Shown in pieces: positions 26,702 to 35,318 of a stretch of DNA of 64,000 nucleotides. Positions within the stretch are counted from its first letter, which is position 1, and every line of letters starts with the position of its first letter. The DNA is taken from NCBI GenBank assembly GCA_964532465.1, contig CAZHHX010000006.1, positions 1 through 64,000 of the forward strand. Reading direction: 5' to 3'. Both the position numbers and the translations under genes were made by a program. The notes beneath the pieces were generated by a model that had not been told where the DNA came from, made no database searches, and saw nothing but the letters and a program-made list of their open reading frames with translations. The DNA comes from JAPLKB01 sp964532465 (GTDB lineage: Bacteria; Desulfobacterota; Syntrophorhabdia; Syntrophorhabdales; Syntrophorhabdaceae).

Positions 26702-29005
26702 ATGGCAGATAAACAGATATATCTTCAGATCGGAAAAACAACACCAAGAGCTGATGCCTGCACCAAGGCAACAGGTGAGGAAAAATATGCAGCCGATTAT
26801 TACAGTGAAAACTTCCTCTGGGCAGGAGTAAAAAGAGCCGGTATTCCCCATGCTGTGCTGAAAAACATTTATATTCAAAAAGCACAAAATATCCCTGGTG
26901 TGGTTGCAGTTCTGACCTCTAAGAATATTCCCGGTATAAACAGAATCGGGGTAGTCTGTAAAGATCAGCCTGTTCTTGCTGATACAAAAATATGCCATTG
27001 CGGCGAGCCTTTGGCGCTGGTGCTGGCAGAAAATAAAGAAATCCTGACACAAGCCATTGAAAGCATTTCCCTTGATTATGAACTGTTGCCCGGTATCTTT
27101 GACGCAGAGGAGGCCCTTGGCGACATTGTCCCCAGGGTACATGAAGACAACCCGGAAGGCAATGTGATCAGGGCTGTATCGGTTGAAACCGGAGCAGGTG
27201 CGGAAGCATTGAAATCCTGCGACATAACAATTGAAGGCATTTTTGATACACCCTTTCAGGAACATGCCTATCTGGAAACAGAGACAGGTTGGGCATATGA
27301 GGAGGTAAACGGAGGAATCGTCATTGTCGCTTCCACTCAGACGCCTTTCCGCGATTGCTTTGAGATCGCCCCCGTTCTCGGTATTGAAATGGAAAAGATA
27401 CGGGTTATAGCGCCCTATCTCGGCGGCGCCTTCGGCGGCAAGGACGGCATTACCGTTCAGTGTCTTCTGGGCCTTGCCGTACTTCATTCGCATGGCAAAC
27501 CGGTAAAGATGTGGTGGAATCGTGAAGAAAGCTTTCTGGCCGGTGTAAAACGCCTTTCAGCAAAGATGTATTACAAACTCGGTGCAAATCTCAGCGGAGA
27601 ACTCCAGGCTCTCGAATGCAGGCTTTATTACAACGGCGGAGCTTATGCCTCCTTAGGAGGGGAGATCATGACCCTCGGAGTTGAGCATGCAGGTTCAGCC
27701 TACCGTATACCAAATGTAAGTGCTAAGGGCTGGTGTGTATACACCAATAATCCTGTTGGCGGCCCTTTCCGCGGATTCGGCGTGCCCCAGGTAACAGCGG
27801 CCATGGAACAGATGATGGATATGCTGGCCGTAAAACTAGGCATGGACCCCATTGCTCTGCGCCTTAAAAATATTGTGCGAAGAGGCGACAAAAATTGCCT
27901 CGGTGTTACCCTTACCCATTCCGTAGGCGCGGCACAGTGTCTCGAAACCATCTCACATCACCCTCTGTGGCATGATAAGGATCAATGGAAGAAAAGCACC
28001 GGGCCTCATAAAATAAGGGGTGTAGGCATTGCCTGTATGGGGCATGCTATGGGTTACCCGCCTGCTGTACCGGATCAGGCTACTGCCAGGATTGAATTCA
28101 CCGATGACGGCAAGATAAGGGTCTATGCAGGCGTAGTAGACATGGGACAGGGCAACGCAAGCACCTACGTGCAGATTGCAGGGCACATCCTGAAGCAGGA
28201 CGGGTCCATGATGGAACTGGTTCTGCCTGACACAGCCCGTACATTACCGTCAGGTTCCTCATCGGCAAGCCGCACCACCTATACATACGGCAATGCCCTT
28301 ATAGGAGCGGTGCGCGCTTTTAAAAAACGCATAGCCGAGAAGACATCCGCCCTTGTTACAGGCTCAACAGCGGATGAATTTATCTTTGAGCCGGGTTGTG
28401 TAAAACATGCTCCATCAGGAAGGGAAATTCCTCTCATTGATATAGCCCGTCTTTTCGATGATTCGGAACGGGTTTGCACAGATTATTTCAGGATGCCCAC
28501 AGCGCAGGAAAAACTTGATGTTATCTACATGGGCCCCCACCTAATATATTCCTACGGAGCACATCTCGTATACGTGGAGGTCGATACATTGACCGGCAGT
28601 ATTGAGGTTAAGACATATCTCGCGGCTACGGATGCGGGCAAGGTGCTCAATCCCCAGACCTATGAACAGCAGATTCAGGGCGCCATTGCCCAGGGCATAG
28701 GCTATGCGCTGACAGAGGCTTTTCAGACCAGAGACGGACGGATTCTGACTGAAAATCTTGCAACATATACCATTCCCACATCAATGGATGTGCCTGAAAT
28801 TATATCCATCCCTGTGGAAATAGAAGAAGAATCAGGGCCTTTCGGCATGAAAGGAGTCGGCGAGATCGCTATGAGCGGCCCCATGCCTGTCATAGCAAAT
28901 GCCATAGCTGACGGATGCGGGATCAGAATCTTCAGCGCCCCTTTTACAGGCGAAAAAGTGCTTTTACTTTTAAGGGAAAAGTTAACCAATGGGGGCGTTC
29001 GTTGA
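26702..29005 (+). CDS. Molybdenum hydroxylase large (Moco) subunit, xanthine dehydrogenase family
   Basis: A 767-aa catalytic subunit. It has an aldehyde oxidase/xanthine dehydrogenase a/b hammerhead domain (about 15-130) and a molybdopterin-binding domain (about 150-750). Moco contacts include GGAFGGKDG and PFRGFGVPQ; the catalytic Glu is at about 721 in GPFGMKGVGE. It hydroxylates a carbon next to a heteroatom or aldehyde using water. The substrate cannot be read from sequence. Its partner is the adjacent Fe-S/FAD fusion. Selenium dependence is possible given yqeC in the window. Confidence 0.88.
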   Translation: MADKQIYLQIGKTTPRADACTKATGEEKYAADYYSENFLWAGVKRAGIPHAVLKNIYIQKAQNIPGVVAVLTSKNIPGINRIGVVCKDQPVLADTKICHCGEPLALVLAENKEILTQAIESISLDYELLPGIFDAEEALGDIVPRVHEDNPEGNVIRAVSVETGAGAEALKSCDITIEGIFDTPFQEHAYLETETGWAYEEVNGGIVIVASTQTPFRDCFEIAPVLGIEMEKIRVIAPYLGGAFGGKDGITVQCLLGLAVLHSHGKPVKMWWNREESFLAGVKRLSAKMYYKLGANLSGELQALECRLYYNGGAYASLGGEIMTLGVEHAGSAYRIPNVSAKGWCVYTNNPVGGPFRGFGVPQVTAAMEQMMDMLAVKLGMDPIALRLKNIVRRGDKNCLGVTLTHSVGAAQCLETISHHPLWHDKDQWKKSTGPHKIRGVGIACMGHAMGYPPAVPDQATARIEFTDDGKIRVYAGVVDMGQGNASTYVQIAGHILKQDGSMMELVLPDTARTLPSGSSSASRTTYTYGNALIGAVRAFKKRIAEKTSALVTGSTADEFIFEPGCVKHAPSGREIPLIDIARLFDDSERVCTDYFRMPTAQEKLDVIYMGPHLIYSYGAHLVYVEVDTLTGSIEVKTYLAATDAGKVLNPQTYEQQIQGAIAQGIGYALTEAFQTRDGRILTENLATYTIPTSMDVPEIISIPVEIEEESGPFGMKGVGEIAMSGPMPVIANAIADGCGIRIFSAPFTGEKVLLLLREKLTNGGVR

Positions 29006-30357
29006 AGATATCTTTTGTCCTCAATAACAGATCTGTTGAAATAGAAACAGAACCACAAACAAGGGTGATAGATATTCTCCGTGAAGACATGCACATGACG
29101 GGCACAAAAGAAGGCTGCGGCGCAGGGGATTGCGGAGCCTGTACAATCCTCGTTGACGGCAAAAATATGCTCGCCTGTCTTATGCTTGCGCCCCAGCTTG
29201 AAGGCCGCAATGTCACTACCATCGAAGGGTTGGCGGCAGCAGGAAAAATACACCCCCTTCAGGAAGCATTTATAGAATACGGAGCTGTACAGTGCGGATT
29301 TTGCACTCCCGGCATGGTTATGGCAGCAGCAAGTTTTCTTATGAACAATCCTCAGCCAGAAAGAACAGAAATACAGGATGCCTTAAGCGGTAACCTTTGC
29401 CGCTGCACCGGTTATCAGAAGATTGTTGAAGCCGTAGAAAAGGCAAGCAAACACCCGCTTGCGGGTGTCCCGGCAAATAAGCAAAATAGCACAGAGCTTG
29501 TGCAGGATGTACCTGCTTTCCAGGTCACAGTTCTGCCGAATACATTGAATGAATTATTTGAAGCTGTCAACAGACAGCCTAATGCAATTTTGTATGCCGG
29601 AGGGACCGATCTTCTCGTAAAATTAAGGAATTCAAATGCATATAAGCATTCAACCCTGATTTGCCTTGAGCGAATAAAGGAGTTAAAAAGTATATACAGG
29701 GAAAGGAATGCTACTGTTTTTATCGGGGCAGGCTGCACGCACAGTCAACTGCTGTCAGACCCCCTTATTCAGCAGAGGTTTCCTATACTAATAAAAGCAT
29801 TAAAATCATTAGGTTCGCCTCCGATAAGAAATATGGGCACTATCGGCGGCAATATCTGCACGGCTTCTCCCGCAGGCGATACTCTTCCGGTATTATATGT
29901 ACTGGACGCGGAAGTGGAAATACGCTCTGAAGGTAAATCACGATGCATACCCATAAAAGATTTTATTGTCGGGCCAGGAAAAACAACGCTTGAAAAAAAC
30001 GAGATATTGTACGGTCTATGGCTTAAAAACAACAATGACTATAATATTCATCACTTTGAAAAAGTGGGGCAGCGCCGGTCCCTTGCCATATCCATTGCAA
30101 GTCTTGCGGTTCTCATCAGGACAACAGAAACAGGGATTGTCGAAAAAGCAAGGTTCGCCTGGGGAAGTGTCGGCCCCGCAATTGTAACATCGGAAGATGC
30201 CGAAACAGCGATCACAGGCAAGCCTTTATCCGAAGAGACACTTAAAGCCTTGATGCCGATCATTGGAAGAACGGTCTCCCCGATTGACGATATCCGGGCA
30301 AGCGCGGAGTATAGAAGGATTGTAGCGCAAAACCTCCTTTTCCGCCTCCTTGGGTAA
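29002..30357 (+). CDS. Molybdenum hydroxylase Fe-S/FAD fusion subunit
   Basis: About 451 aa. The N-terminal plant-type [2Fe-2S] domain has GCGAGDCGAC and a fourth Cys after LVDGKNMLAC. The second [2Fe-2S] helical domain has CGFCTPGM and CRCTGY. After a linker comes the FAD domain (about 165-450; YAGGTDLLVKLRN, MGTIGGNICTASPAGDTLP). The Fe-S and FAD parts are separate proteins in the second Mo operon of this window but fused here. The probable start is TTG 29002, overlapping the TGA of the large subunit (TTGA); an ATG at 28915 would overlap by 91 nt. It passes electrons from Moco to FAD. Confidence 0.85.
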   Translation: MKISFVLNNRSVEIETEPQTRVIDILREDMHMTGTKEGCGAGDCGACTILVDGKNMLACLMLAPQLEGRNVTTIEGLAAAGKIHPLQEAFIEYGAVQCGFCTPGMVMAAASFLMNNPQPERTEIQDALSGNLCRCTGYQKIVEAVEKASKHPLAGVPANKQNSTELVQDVPAFQVTVLPNTLNELFEAVNRQPNAILYAGGTDLLVKLRNSNAYKHSTLICLERIKELKSIYRERNATVFIGAGCTHSQLLSDPLIQQRFPILIKALKSLGSPPIRNMGTIGGNICTASPAGDTLPVLYVLDAEVEIRSEGKSRCIPIKDFIVGPGKTTLEKNEILYGLWLKNNNDYNIHHFEKVGQRRSLAISIASLAVLIRTTETGIVEKARFAWGSVGPAIVTSEDAETAITGKPLSEETLKALMPIIGRTVSPIDDIRASAEYRRIVAQNLLFRLLG

Positions 30358-31536
30358 ATGATGGAGCAAAAACACAGTCTTTTTACAAAAGAATTTCTTG
30401 CCTTAAATGCCATTTTCTTTTTTGCCGCTGCTGTTATGGCCGTTTTTTTTCAGTTCCAGAACTATCTTCAATCATTGGGTATTGCCTTTGCCTGGTTCGG
30501 ATTTCTCATGGGCGCGGATTCTCTGGCAAGCTTTGTGCTCCAGCCTTTTCTTTCCGTATATCTAAACGCGGTCAATGCCAGAAAATGGCTCTTTATCAGT
30601 ATATCGGGAATGGCGGTCATGTTGTTTTCATACAAATTCGCGTTGGGACTCCCGTCGCTCATCCTTGTTCGGGTGCTTCACGGCGCTGCCTTTGTCTGCC
30701 TCATGTCTGCCATTATGGCAATGCTGGTCAATTATATCCCTTCAGAAAAAAGCGGGCAGGCCTTCGGGCTCGTATCCATTGTAAGACTCGTACCCTATTC
30801 AATAGTGCCGCCCATTCTCACGGCAACAAATAAAACACCGGCAGATTTTCAGACAACCCTCATGTACAGCGCACTCCTGATGGCCCTTTCTTTATCGCTG
30901 GCATATCAGATTAAACCTTCTCAGTCAGTAGGACATAGCCGCTCCATCGATGAACAGGGCATAAATTTGCAGGGACTACGTGACAACTTAAAAAATAGAG
31001 GCATAGCAATTCTATTTACTGTCAACCTTTTATTGTACAGCACGTATACGATCATCTTTTTCTTCATAAAAGAATATAGTCACACAAAAGGTATAGAAAA
31101 CCCCGGTTATTTTTTCACCATTGCAACTGCCGTAATGATCGGCGTCAGACTCACAGGCGGGGCTTTTTTTGACAAACTGAATAAAGCGACACTTACTGCG
31201 CTCTGCCTGGCCGGACTTGCAATCTGTTATGTCCTGATTGCTTTTATCTTCAACACAGGCATGTTCTATGTCCTCGCTTTTTTCATCGGTCTCGGATGGG
31301 GCATAGTAATGCCTCTCCTTAATGCCCTGATGTTTGATTTTTCCCCTCCCCGCTTCAGGGGAACAAATCTCAACCTTTCACTTGTGATGATGCAGGGCGG
31401 ATTTTTTATCGGGCCTTTTCTCGGAGGTGTTTTAATAAACCGTTGGGGCTATAATACTATTTTCTACCTCTGCGGTATACTGGGCCTGCTTGCTGCCGCG
31501 CTTATGCAAACAATAGCAAAAAGGAGTCGAATATGA
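30358..31536 (+). CDS. Major facilitator superfamily transporter
   Basis: A 392-aa protein with about twelve hydrophobic segments in the inner membrane. The usual MFS loop motif is weak (GFLMGADSLASFVLQPFLSVYL, in part). Starts directly after the stop codon of the Fe-S/FAD gene and overlaps the next gene by 4 nt (ATGA). As the only transporter in the operon it probably imports the substrate or exports the product of the Mo hydroxylase/aminotransferase pathway; this is inference. Confidence 0.85.
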   Translation: MMEQKHSLFTKEFLALNAIFFFAAAVMAVFFQFQNYLQSLGIAFAWFGFLMGADSLASFVLQPFLSVYLNAVNARKWLFISISGMAVMLFSYKFALGLPSLILVRVLHGAAFVCLMSAIMAMLVNYIPSEKSGQAFGLVSIVRLVPYSIVPPILTATNKTPADFQTTLMYSALLMALSLSLAYQIKPSQSVGHSRSIDEQGINLQGLRDNLKNRGIAILFTVNLLLYSTYTIIFFFIKEYSHTKGIENPGYFFTIATAVMIGVRLTGGAFFDKLNKATLTALCLAGLAICYVLIAFIFNTGMFYVLAFFIGLGWGIVMPLLNALMFDFSPPRFRGTNLNLSLVMMQGGFFIGPFLGGVLINRWGYNTIFYLCGILGLLAAALMQTIAKRSRI

Positions 31537-32564
31537 CGCAAGAAGAATTCCAGACAGAATTGATAGAACCGAACCAGCCCTTTGTCATTGACGACTTCAG
31601 ACCTGAAGACGCTCCGGGCGTGGCAAAACTTTTCAGGGCAGTCTACGGCAACGGATATCCGGTAAAACTCGTATATGATCCGGATCAACTCATCAATGCC
31701 TTTCATGCCCTTGAGAATATACCTGTTGTGGCGCGGACATCCAAGGGTGATCTTGTAGCATACGAAGCCATTTACCGGTCCTGCCCGAATCCTCAGGTCT
31801 ATGAGGCAGGTCAGGGACTTGTATTGCCCTCATACCGGAAAAACAATATTATTAACAATATAAATCAATATGTCTGCAAGGTCATGGCGCCCAGGACAGG
31901 CATTGATTCCGTTTTTGGTGAAGCTGTCTGCAATAACATCTACATGCAGAAATCCTGGCATGTCTTTGCAAAAATTACAACTGCCCTTGAAGTGGACCTC
32001 ATGCCTGCCGGGGCATATACGAAAGAAGGCACCGCGTCCGGAAGGGTTGCGTGCCTGCTTATGTTCAGGAACTACTGCTCCAGACCACAAACTGTTTATG
32101 TGCCATCCGCGTATAAAGACGCGCTTGAATATATATACGCGCACATAGAAGATAAAAGAACTCTCAGCCTCTCCGGGGAAAAACCGGAGAAGGGGCTGTC
32201 TACGGAGATTAGCAGGCAGGTTTTTGACTCCGCAAAGGTAGCTCGCCTGACAGTCAATGAAGCCGGAGACAATTTCCCCTCAATATTCGACGGATATGAA
32301 AAAGAGATGCGGGATCAGGAAATAGTTGTTATTCAGGTCTGGCTTAAACTCTCCCGGCCATGGGTCGAAAGTGCCGTGGAAAACCTCAGAGGGAGAGGTT
32401 ATTTCCTCGGAGGTCTATTGCCCGGATGGTTCGGCACAGACGGCCTTCTCATGCAGAAGATTATTGGAAAACCAAATTGGGAAGGAATTCAGATTTACAG
32501 TGAAAAGGGTAAGGAAATTCTGAAAATAGTAAAAGACGACTGGGAATCACAGGCAAAAATATAG
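31533..32564 (+). CDS. Acetyltransferase-like protein, paralogue of the operon's first gene product
   Basis: A 343-aa protein. N-terminal half looks like a GNAT domain (FVIDDFRPEDAPGVAKLF at the start; an LVLPSYRKNNI element near the acyl-CoA site). The C-terminal part (about 246-315) aligns with residues 385-451 of the first gene product: FPSIFDGYEK with FPDILGRHLQ, then Trp/Leu-rich and G-x-FLGGLLPGWFGTDG with FIPKMILPYAGTAD. Substrate unknown. The gene overlaps the MFS gene by 4 nt and ends the operon. Its stop codon touches the left end of a 13-bp terminal inverted repeat. Confidence 0.65.
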   Translation: MTQEEFQTELIEPNQPFVIDDFRPEDAPGVAKLFRAVYGNGYPVKLVYDPDQLINAFHALENIPVVARTSKGDLVAYEAIYRSCPNPQVYEAGQGLVLPSYRKNNIINNINQYVCKVMAPRTGIDSVFGEAVCNNIYMQKSWHVFAKITTALEVDLMPAGAYTKEGTASGRVACLLMFRNYCSRPQTVYVPSAYKDALEYIYAHIEDKRTLSLSGEKPEKGLSTEISRQVFDSAKVARLTVNEAGDNFPSIFDGYEKEMRDQEIVVIQVWLKLSRPWVESAVENLRGRGYFLGGLLPGWFGTDGLLMQKIIGKPNWEGIQIYSEKGKEILKIVKDDWESQAKI

Positions 32565-32930
32565 GTATTGTCAAAATATAAATAAAAATATGGTACACAA
32601 AATGAGTATTGACAGATGTTTACAAAGAAAAAACAGGGTGAGGGAGAAGGAAGTATGGGGAACGAAGAAAATTCTTCATTTCCGCCGGATTTACATAAAC
32701 GTTTATGTGAATCCGACTTGGAGTGGTTAACGGCATATCGGGATTGTTCAGGTTTGGATGGGCTGCAAGCCTTACAGGCCGTAATCGTACTGAATGTACG
32801 ATGGAGGATCGTAAGACGCGGCAGACCGCCAAAGATGGACAATCCCGAAGATACCGTTAACCGACAAGGAGAAAACATTAAATAAATGTACAATAGTACT
32901 GAACAATGAAAAAAAACTTTTGACAATACC
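32564..32930. mobile_element. Putative 367-bp element with 13-bp terminal inverted repeats
   Basis: GGTATTGTCAAAA at 32564-32576 is matched exactly by its reverse complement at 32918-32930. The segment holds only one small ORF and no transposase. This is the form of a miniature inverted-repeat element. No clear target-site duplication is visible at the ends. The right end contains TTGACA pointing outwards. The mobile nature is an inference. Confidence 0.45.
32655..32885 (+). CDS. Small hypothetical protein inside the inverted-repeat segment
   Basis: About 76 aa from ATG 32655, with AAGGA just upstream; an earlier in-frame ATG at 32616 has no ribosome site. The sequence has a helical middle part (LQALQAVIVLNVRWRIVRRG) and charged ends. 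I do not recognise it. It lies wholly between the 13-bp inverted repeats, so it may be element-borne or non-functional. Confidence 0.4.
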   Translation: MGNEENSSFPPDLHKRLCESDLEWLTAYRDCSGLDGLQALQAVIVLNVRWRIVRRGRPPKMDNPEDTVNRQGENIK

Positions 32931-32954
32931 ACCAATTTTATTGGAGGCGCCGGT

Positions 32955-33262
32955 ATGGAAAAAAAGAGATTCGTGATATAATCCTTGAGAGCATGGTTAA
33001 ATTGCTGGAAGTACAGGTACGGGTGTTGAAGAAGTTGCGAGGTTCCAATAAAGTGGATAAGTCACATAAGAAGAGTATGTCCCAATCAGGTATTGTCTTT
33101 AGCGTACTTACCGAGGCTGGAAGACCGCTTCATGTTTCTGAAATTATTGCAGACGCCGAAAAGATGTTTGGCATAACATTAGAAAGGGAATCTCTCGTTT
33201 CCGCTCTTTCAAAAAAGGTGATGAAAAAGGACCGTTTCATTCGCACCGGCAAATTGAGGTAA
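32955..33262 (+). pseudogene. Small helical protein gene with -1 frameshift at A-AAA-AAG
   Basis: GGAGG (32943-32947) precedes ATG 32955 by 7 nt. That frame reads ATG GAA AAA AAG then stops at 32979. The heptamer A AAA AAG at 32960-32966 lies in the frame required for -1 slippage. A -1 shift there continues as EIRDIILESMVKLLEVQ and joins the 89-aa frame that starts at ATG 32993. The product would be about 102 aa, with a winged-helix-like end resembling HARE-HTH domains (PLHVSEIIADAEKMFG). It may be a real programmed frameshift, a broken gene, or a homopolymer error. If unshifted, translation may begin at 32993. Confidence 0.5.
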
Positions 33263-33306
33263 ATCATCGTGAACAAAAGGACACCATTGGTGTAGGCAAT
33301 GCTTAG

Positions 33307-33567
33307 GTCTGGTCCGACAAAACTGTCCCCCGAGAACCGGCATTTGCCGTTGCCAGCTACAGTCTCTTGCTTCTTGCAGGGTTGAAAGCATTCGATCCTG
33401 GACGTACTAACGACTTTACTTCTTTACCAAAATGGAGGAAAAAGGCCATTCTATCTTCAACGCTCAATCTCATTACCCAACTCAGAAAGGAAATCAATGG
33501 AGCCCCCATTACTGACATCCTGAAGCGAAACATTGCTAAAAATATGGTGACCTATGCTTATACTTGA
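33307..33567 (+). pseudogene. Gene remnant or unrecognised small ORF
   Basis: An open frame without a convincing ATG or ribosome site (open from 33307). It encodes a segment with SYSLLLLAGLKAFDPGRTN and LPKWRKKAILSSTLNLI. It looks like the C-terminal part of a longer protein that has lost its beginning, perhaps from a mobile element; I cannot name the family. It sits in the accessory islet after the frameshifted gene. Confidence 0.3.
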
Positions 33568-33589
33568 GCGGCAAATGTCCAAACTCCAG

Positions 33590-33614
33590 AAGGGGGATGC
33601 TGAACATCCCCCTT
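33590..33614. terminator. 10-bp hairpin downstream of TRAP binding-protein gene
   Basis: Stem AAGGGGGATG with CATCCCCCTT (33590-33599 / 33605-33614), 5-nt loop. It is located 23 nt after the dctP-like stop on the minus strand. No T run on the minus strand; termination is likely from position and stem strength. Confidence 0.55.
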
Positions 33615-33636
33615 AAAGGAGCTTATAGCAGGTTTA

Positions 33637-34659
33637 TTAGTTTTTCTTCAGGAAGTCAAGGCAGAACTTCAATGCCTCGTCACCGGGAAGACCTTTAGCA
33701 GTTACATCTTTTGCATACTGGTCAAGCAACGGCCTTACGGCTGCTGCCCATCTTGCATCCTCTTCTTTTGACAACGGTATAACTTTATTTCCCTTTTTTA
33801 TAGTAAATTCCTTGCCCAATTTATCTATTTCATCCCATACTTTTCCTTGCTTTTCTATCCACTCAGCACTTACTTCATTAAATACCTTTTGTATGTCAGG
33901 AGGAAGGGCATTCCATTTGTCTTTATTCATAACAACGAACATTCCTGCCGTATAAGCGGAGCCGTAGCACTCAGTTGTGGACTTAATGATTTCGCCCCAT
34001 TTCCAGCCCTCAAGGGCTTCATAGGGGGCCATGGATCCGTCAACAACGCCGGTACGCAGTGCATCATAAGTCTCAGGCATCGGCGCGCCGACGGGGGCGC
34101 CGCCCAATTTCTGCACTACAGGCACAACGCTGCCCTGCGCTCTTATCTTCATGCCCTTCAAATCTTCAAGCTTGTTAACCGGTTTTTTGGTATGCAGTAT
34201 TCCGGGGCCGTGGGCGTGGAGATATAAAACATGAACTTTATCAAGCTCTTTTGGTTTAAATTTATTATAGAATTCGTTTATAAGCTTGGTTGCAGCCATG
34301 CCGCTCTTGTAACCGAGGGGCAGATCAATCATTGCCATCATAGGGAATGTTCCCCTTGAATAACCAAGAACACTAAAACCGATATCGGCAATACCTTTTA
34401 CCACGCTGTCGTAGGTCTGAGGTGCCGGCGTCAGTGTCCCGCCGGGAAAATATGTTATTTTAACTTTGCCGTTTGTTCTTTTTTCGATCTCTTTGCACCA
34501 TTGCTCTGAAATCATGCTGTTTTTATGACCTGCCTGAAAAAAGTTGGAATAGTTGAGCGTGATTACTTTTTGCGCTGACGCACCATTAGGAAATGAAACG
34601 AGACAGAAAGATACAAACAATACTAAAATAAAAAAACGATAAAAATACTTCACTTTCAT
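33637..34659 (-). CDS. TRAP transporter substrate-binding protein, DctP family
   Basis: A 340-aa periplasmic binding protein. Signal peptide: KVKYFYRFFILVLFVSF, cleavage after ASA near residue 29. The DctP fold is shown by the conserved carboxylate-binding Arg region LKGMKIRAQGS, the ALRTGVVDGSMAPYEAL segment and VMNKDKWNALP. It should bind an organic acid. No dctQ/dctM membrane subunits lie beside it, so it is an orphan binding protein. ATG 34659 has GGAGGG at good spacing; an in-frame extension to 34770 is rejected because it would bury the signal peptide. Confidence 0.9.
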   Translation of the reverse strand: MKVKYFYRFFILVLFVSFCLVSFPNGASAQKVITLNYSNFFQAGHKNSMISEQWCKEIEKRTNGKVKITYFPGGTLTPAPQTYDSVVKGIADIGFSVLGYSRGTFPMMAMIDLPLGYKSGMAATKLINEFYNKFKPKELDKVHVLYLHAHGPGILHTKKPVNKLEDLKGMKIRAQGSVVPVVQKLGGAPVGAPMPETYDALRTGVVDGSMAPYEALEGWKWGEIIKSTTECYGSAYTAGMFVVMNKDKWNALPPDIQKVFNEVSAEWIEKQGKVWDEIDKLGKEFTIKKGNKVIPLSKEEDARWAAAVRPLLDQYAKDVTAKGLPGDEALKFCLDFLKKN

Positions 34660-34959
34660 GGTTAACCCTCCTCTTATTTTTTGCTTATCCATAATTATTA
34701 GCAATCGCAACATCTTTGTCAATAATAATTGTATACACTGATTAAAAAAAAAGAGTTTTCTGCGCAACAATTCAATATGTATTCACTATAGTAAACAATA
34801 TAATAATAAAATAACTGTCCGAAAAACAGCGTGTTGTAAATGTATTGTTTATTATGGTAAATTTATTATGTGTTATATTTAGCTTGACATTTAAATAAAT
34901 ATTGTAAATAATTTCACTTGTAGTTATTTATATTGAAATAGAGTTTTAAGGAGTTTTTT
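34660..34959. promoter_or_regulatory. Divergent promoter region between TRAP protein gene and Mo hydroxylase operon
   Basis: A very AT-rich 300-nt region. For the plus-strand operon there is TTGACA at 34884-34889 followed at 15 or 17 nt by TAAATA or AATAAT. A 9-bp inverted repeat (TAAACAATA 34792-34800, TATTGTTTA 34843-34851) may be a regulator site. No ORF is present. Confidence 0.45.
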
Positions 34960-35280
34960 ATGGCAAAAGTAAAGATGACTTGTCCGATTTCAAAGGGGGT
35001 TTGCACTGAATGCGCCATATACAGGGGAAGGCATTTTTATCTGTGTTTTTCCAAGGAATATCATGGGGTTTCTCTCGGCGTAAGCCAGATTGATGAGTTG
35101 AAGGCCCAATATATAAAAGGCAGCGAAGTACGGGATGAAAAATTTGGGATGCCGGATGGGATTCAGACGAGTCCTAAGTGGATACAGAATGTTGAAGATA
35201 TTGTGGGAGAGGTAGCGGAAGTGAGAGCAAAGCTGCAAAAAAGAGACGGGCAAAGAAAAGATAAAGAAGAACAGCGGTAA
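34960..35280 (+). CDS. Small Cys-containing protein heading the second Mo hydroxylase operon
   Basis: A 106-aa protein, unrecognised. The N-terminus has four Cys in CPISKGVCTEC and FYLCF, suggestive of metal or Fe-S binding. The C-terminus is a charged helix (VEDIVGEVAEVRAKL). AAGGAG lies before ATG 34960. It precedes the FAD subunit gene by 38 nt, so a role in assembly or electron transfer for the Mo enzyme is a guess from context. Confidence 0.7.
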   Translation: MAKVKMTCPISKGVCTECAIYRGRHFYLCFSKEYHGVSLGVSQIDELKAQYIKGSEVRDEKFGMPDGIQTSPKWIQNVEDIVGEVAEVRAKLQKRDGQRKDKEEQR

Positions 35281-35318
35281 AAAAGGAGAGGACTAATGAT
35301 AAAAGAAAGGAGAGGACT

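Noticed and set aside
34771..34800. NrdR-like box near the TRAP gene (AATATGTATTCACTATAGT)
   Set aside because: Only partly resembles the box near nrdD, lacks the full palindrome and has no partner at 31 nt.
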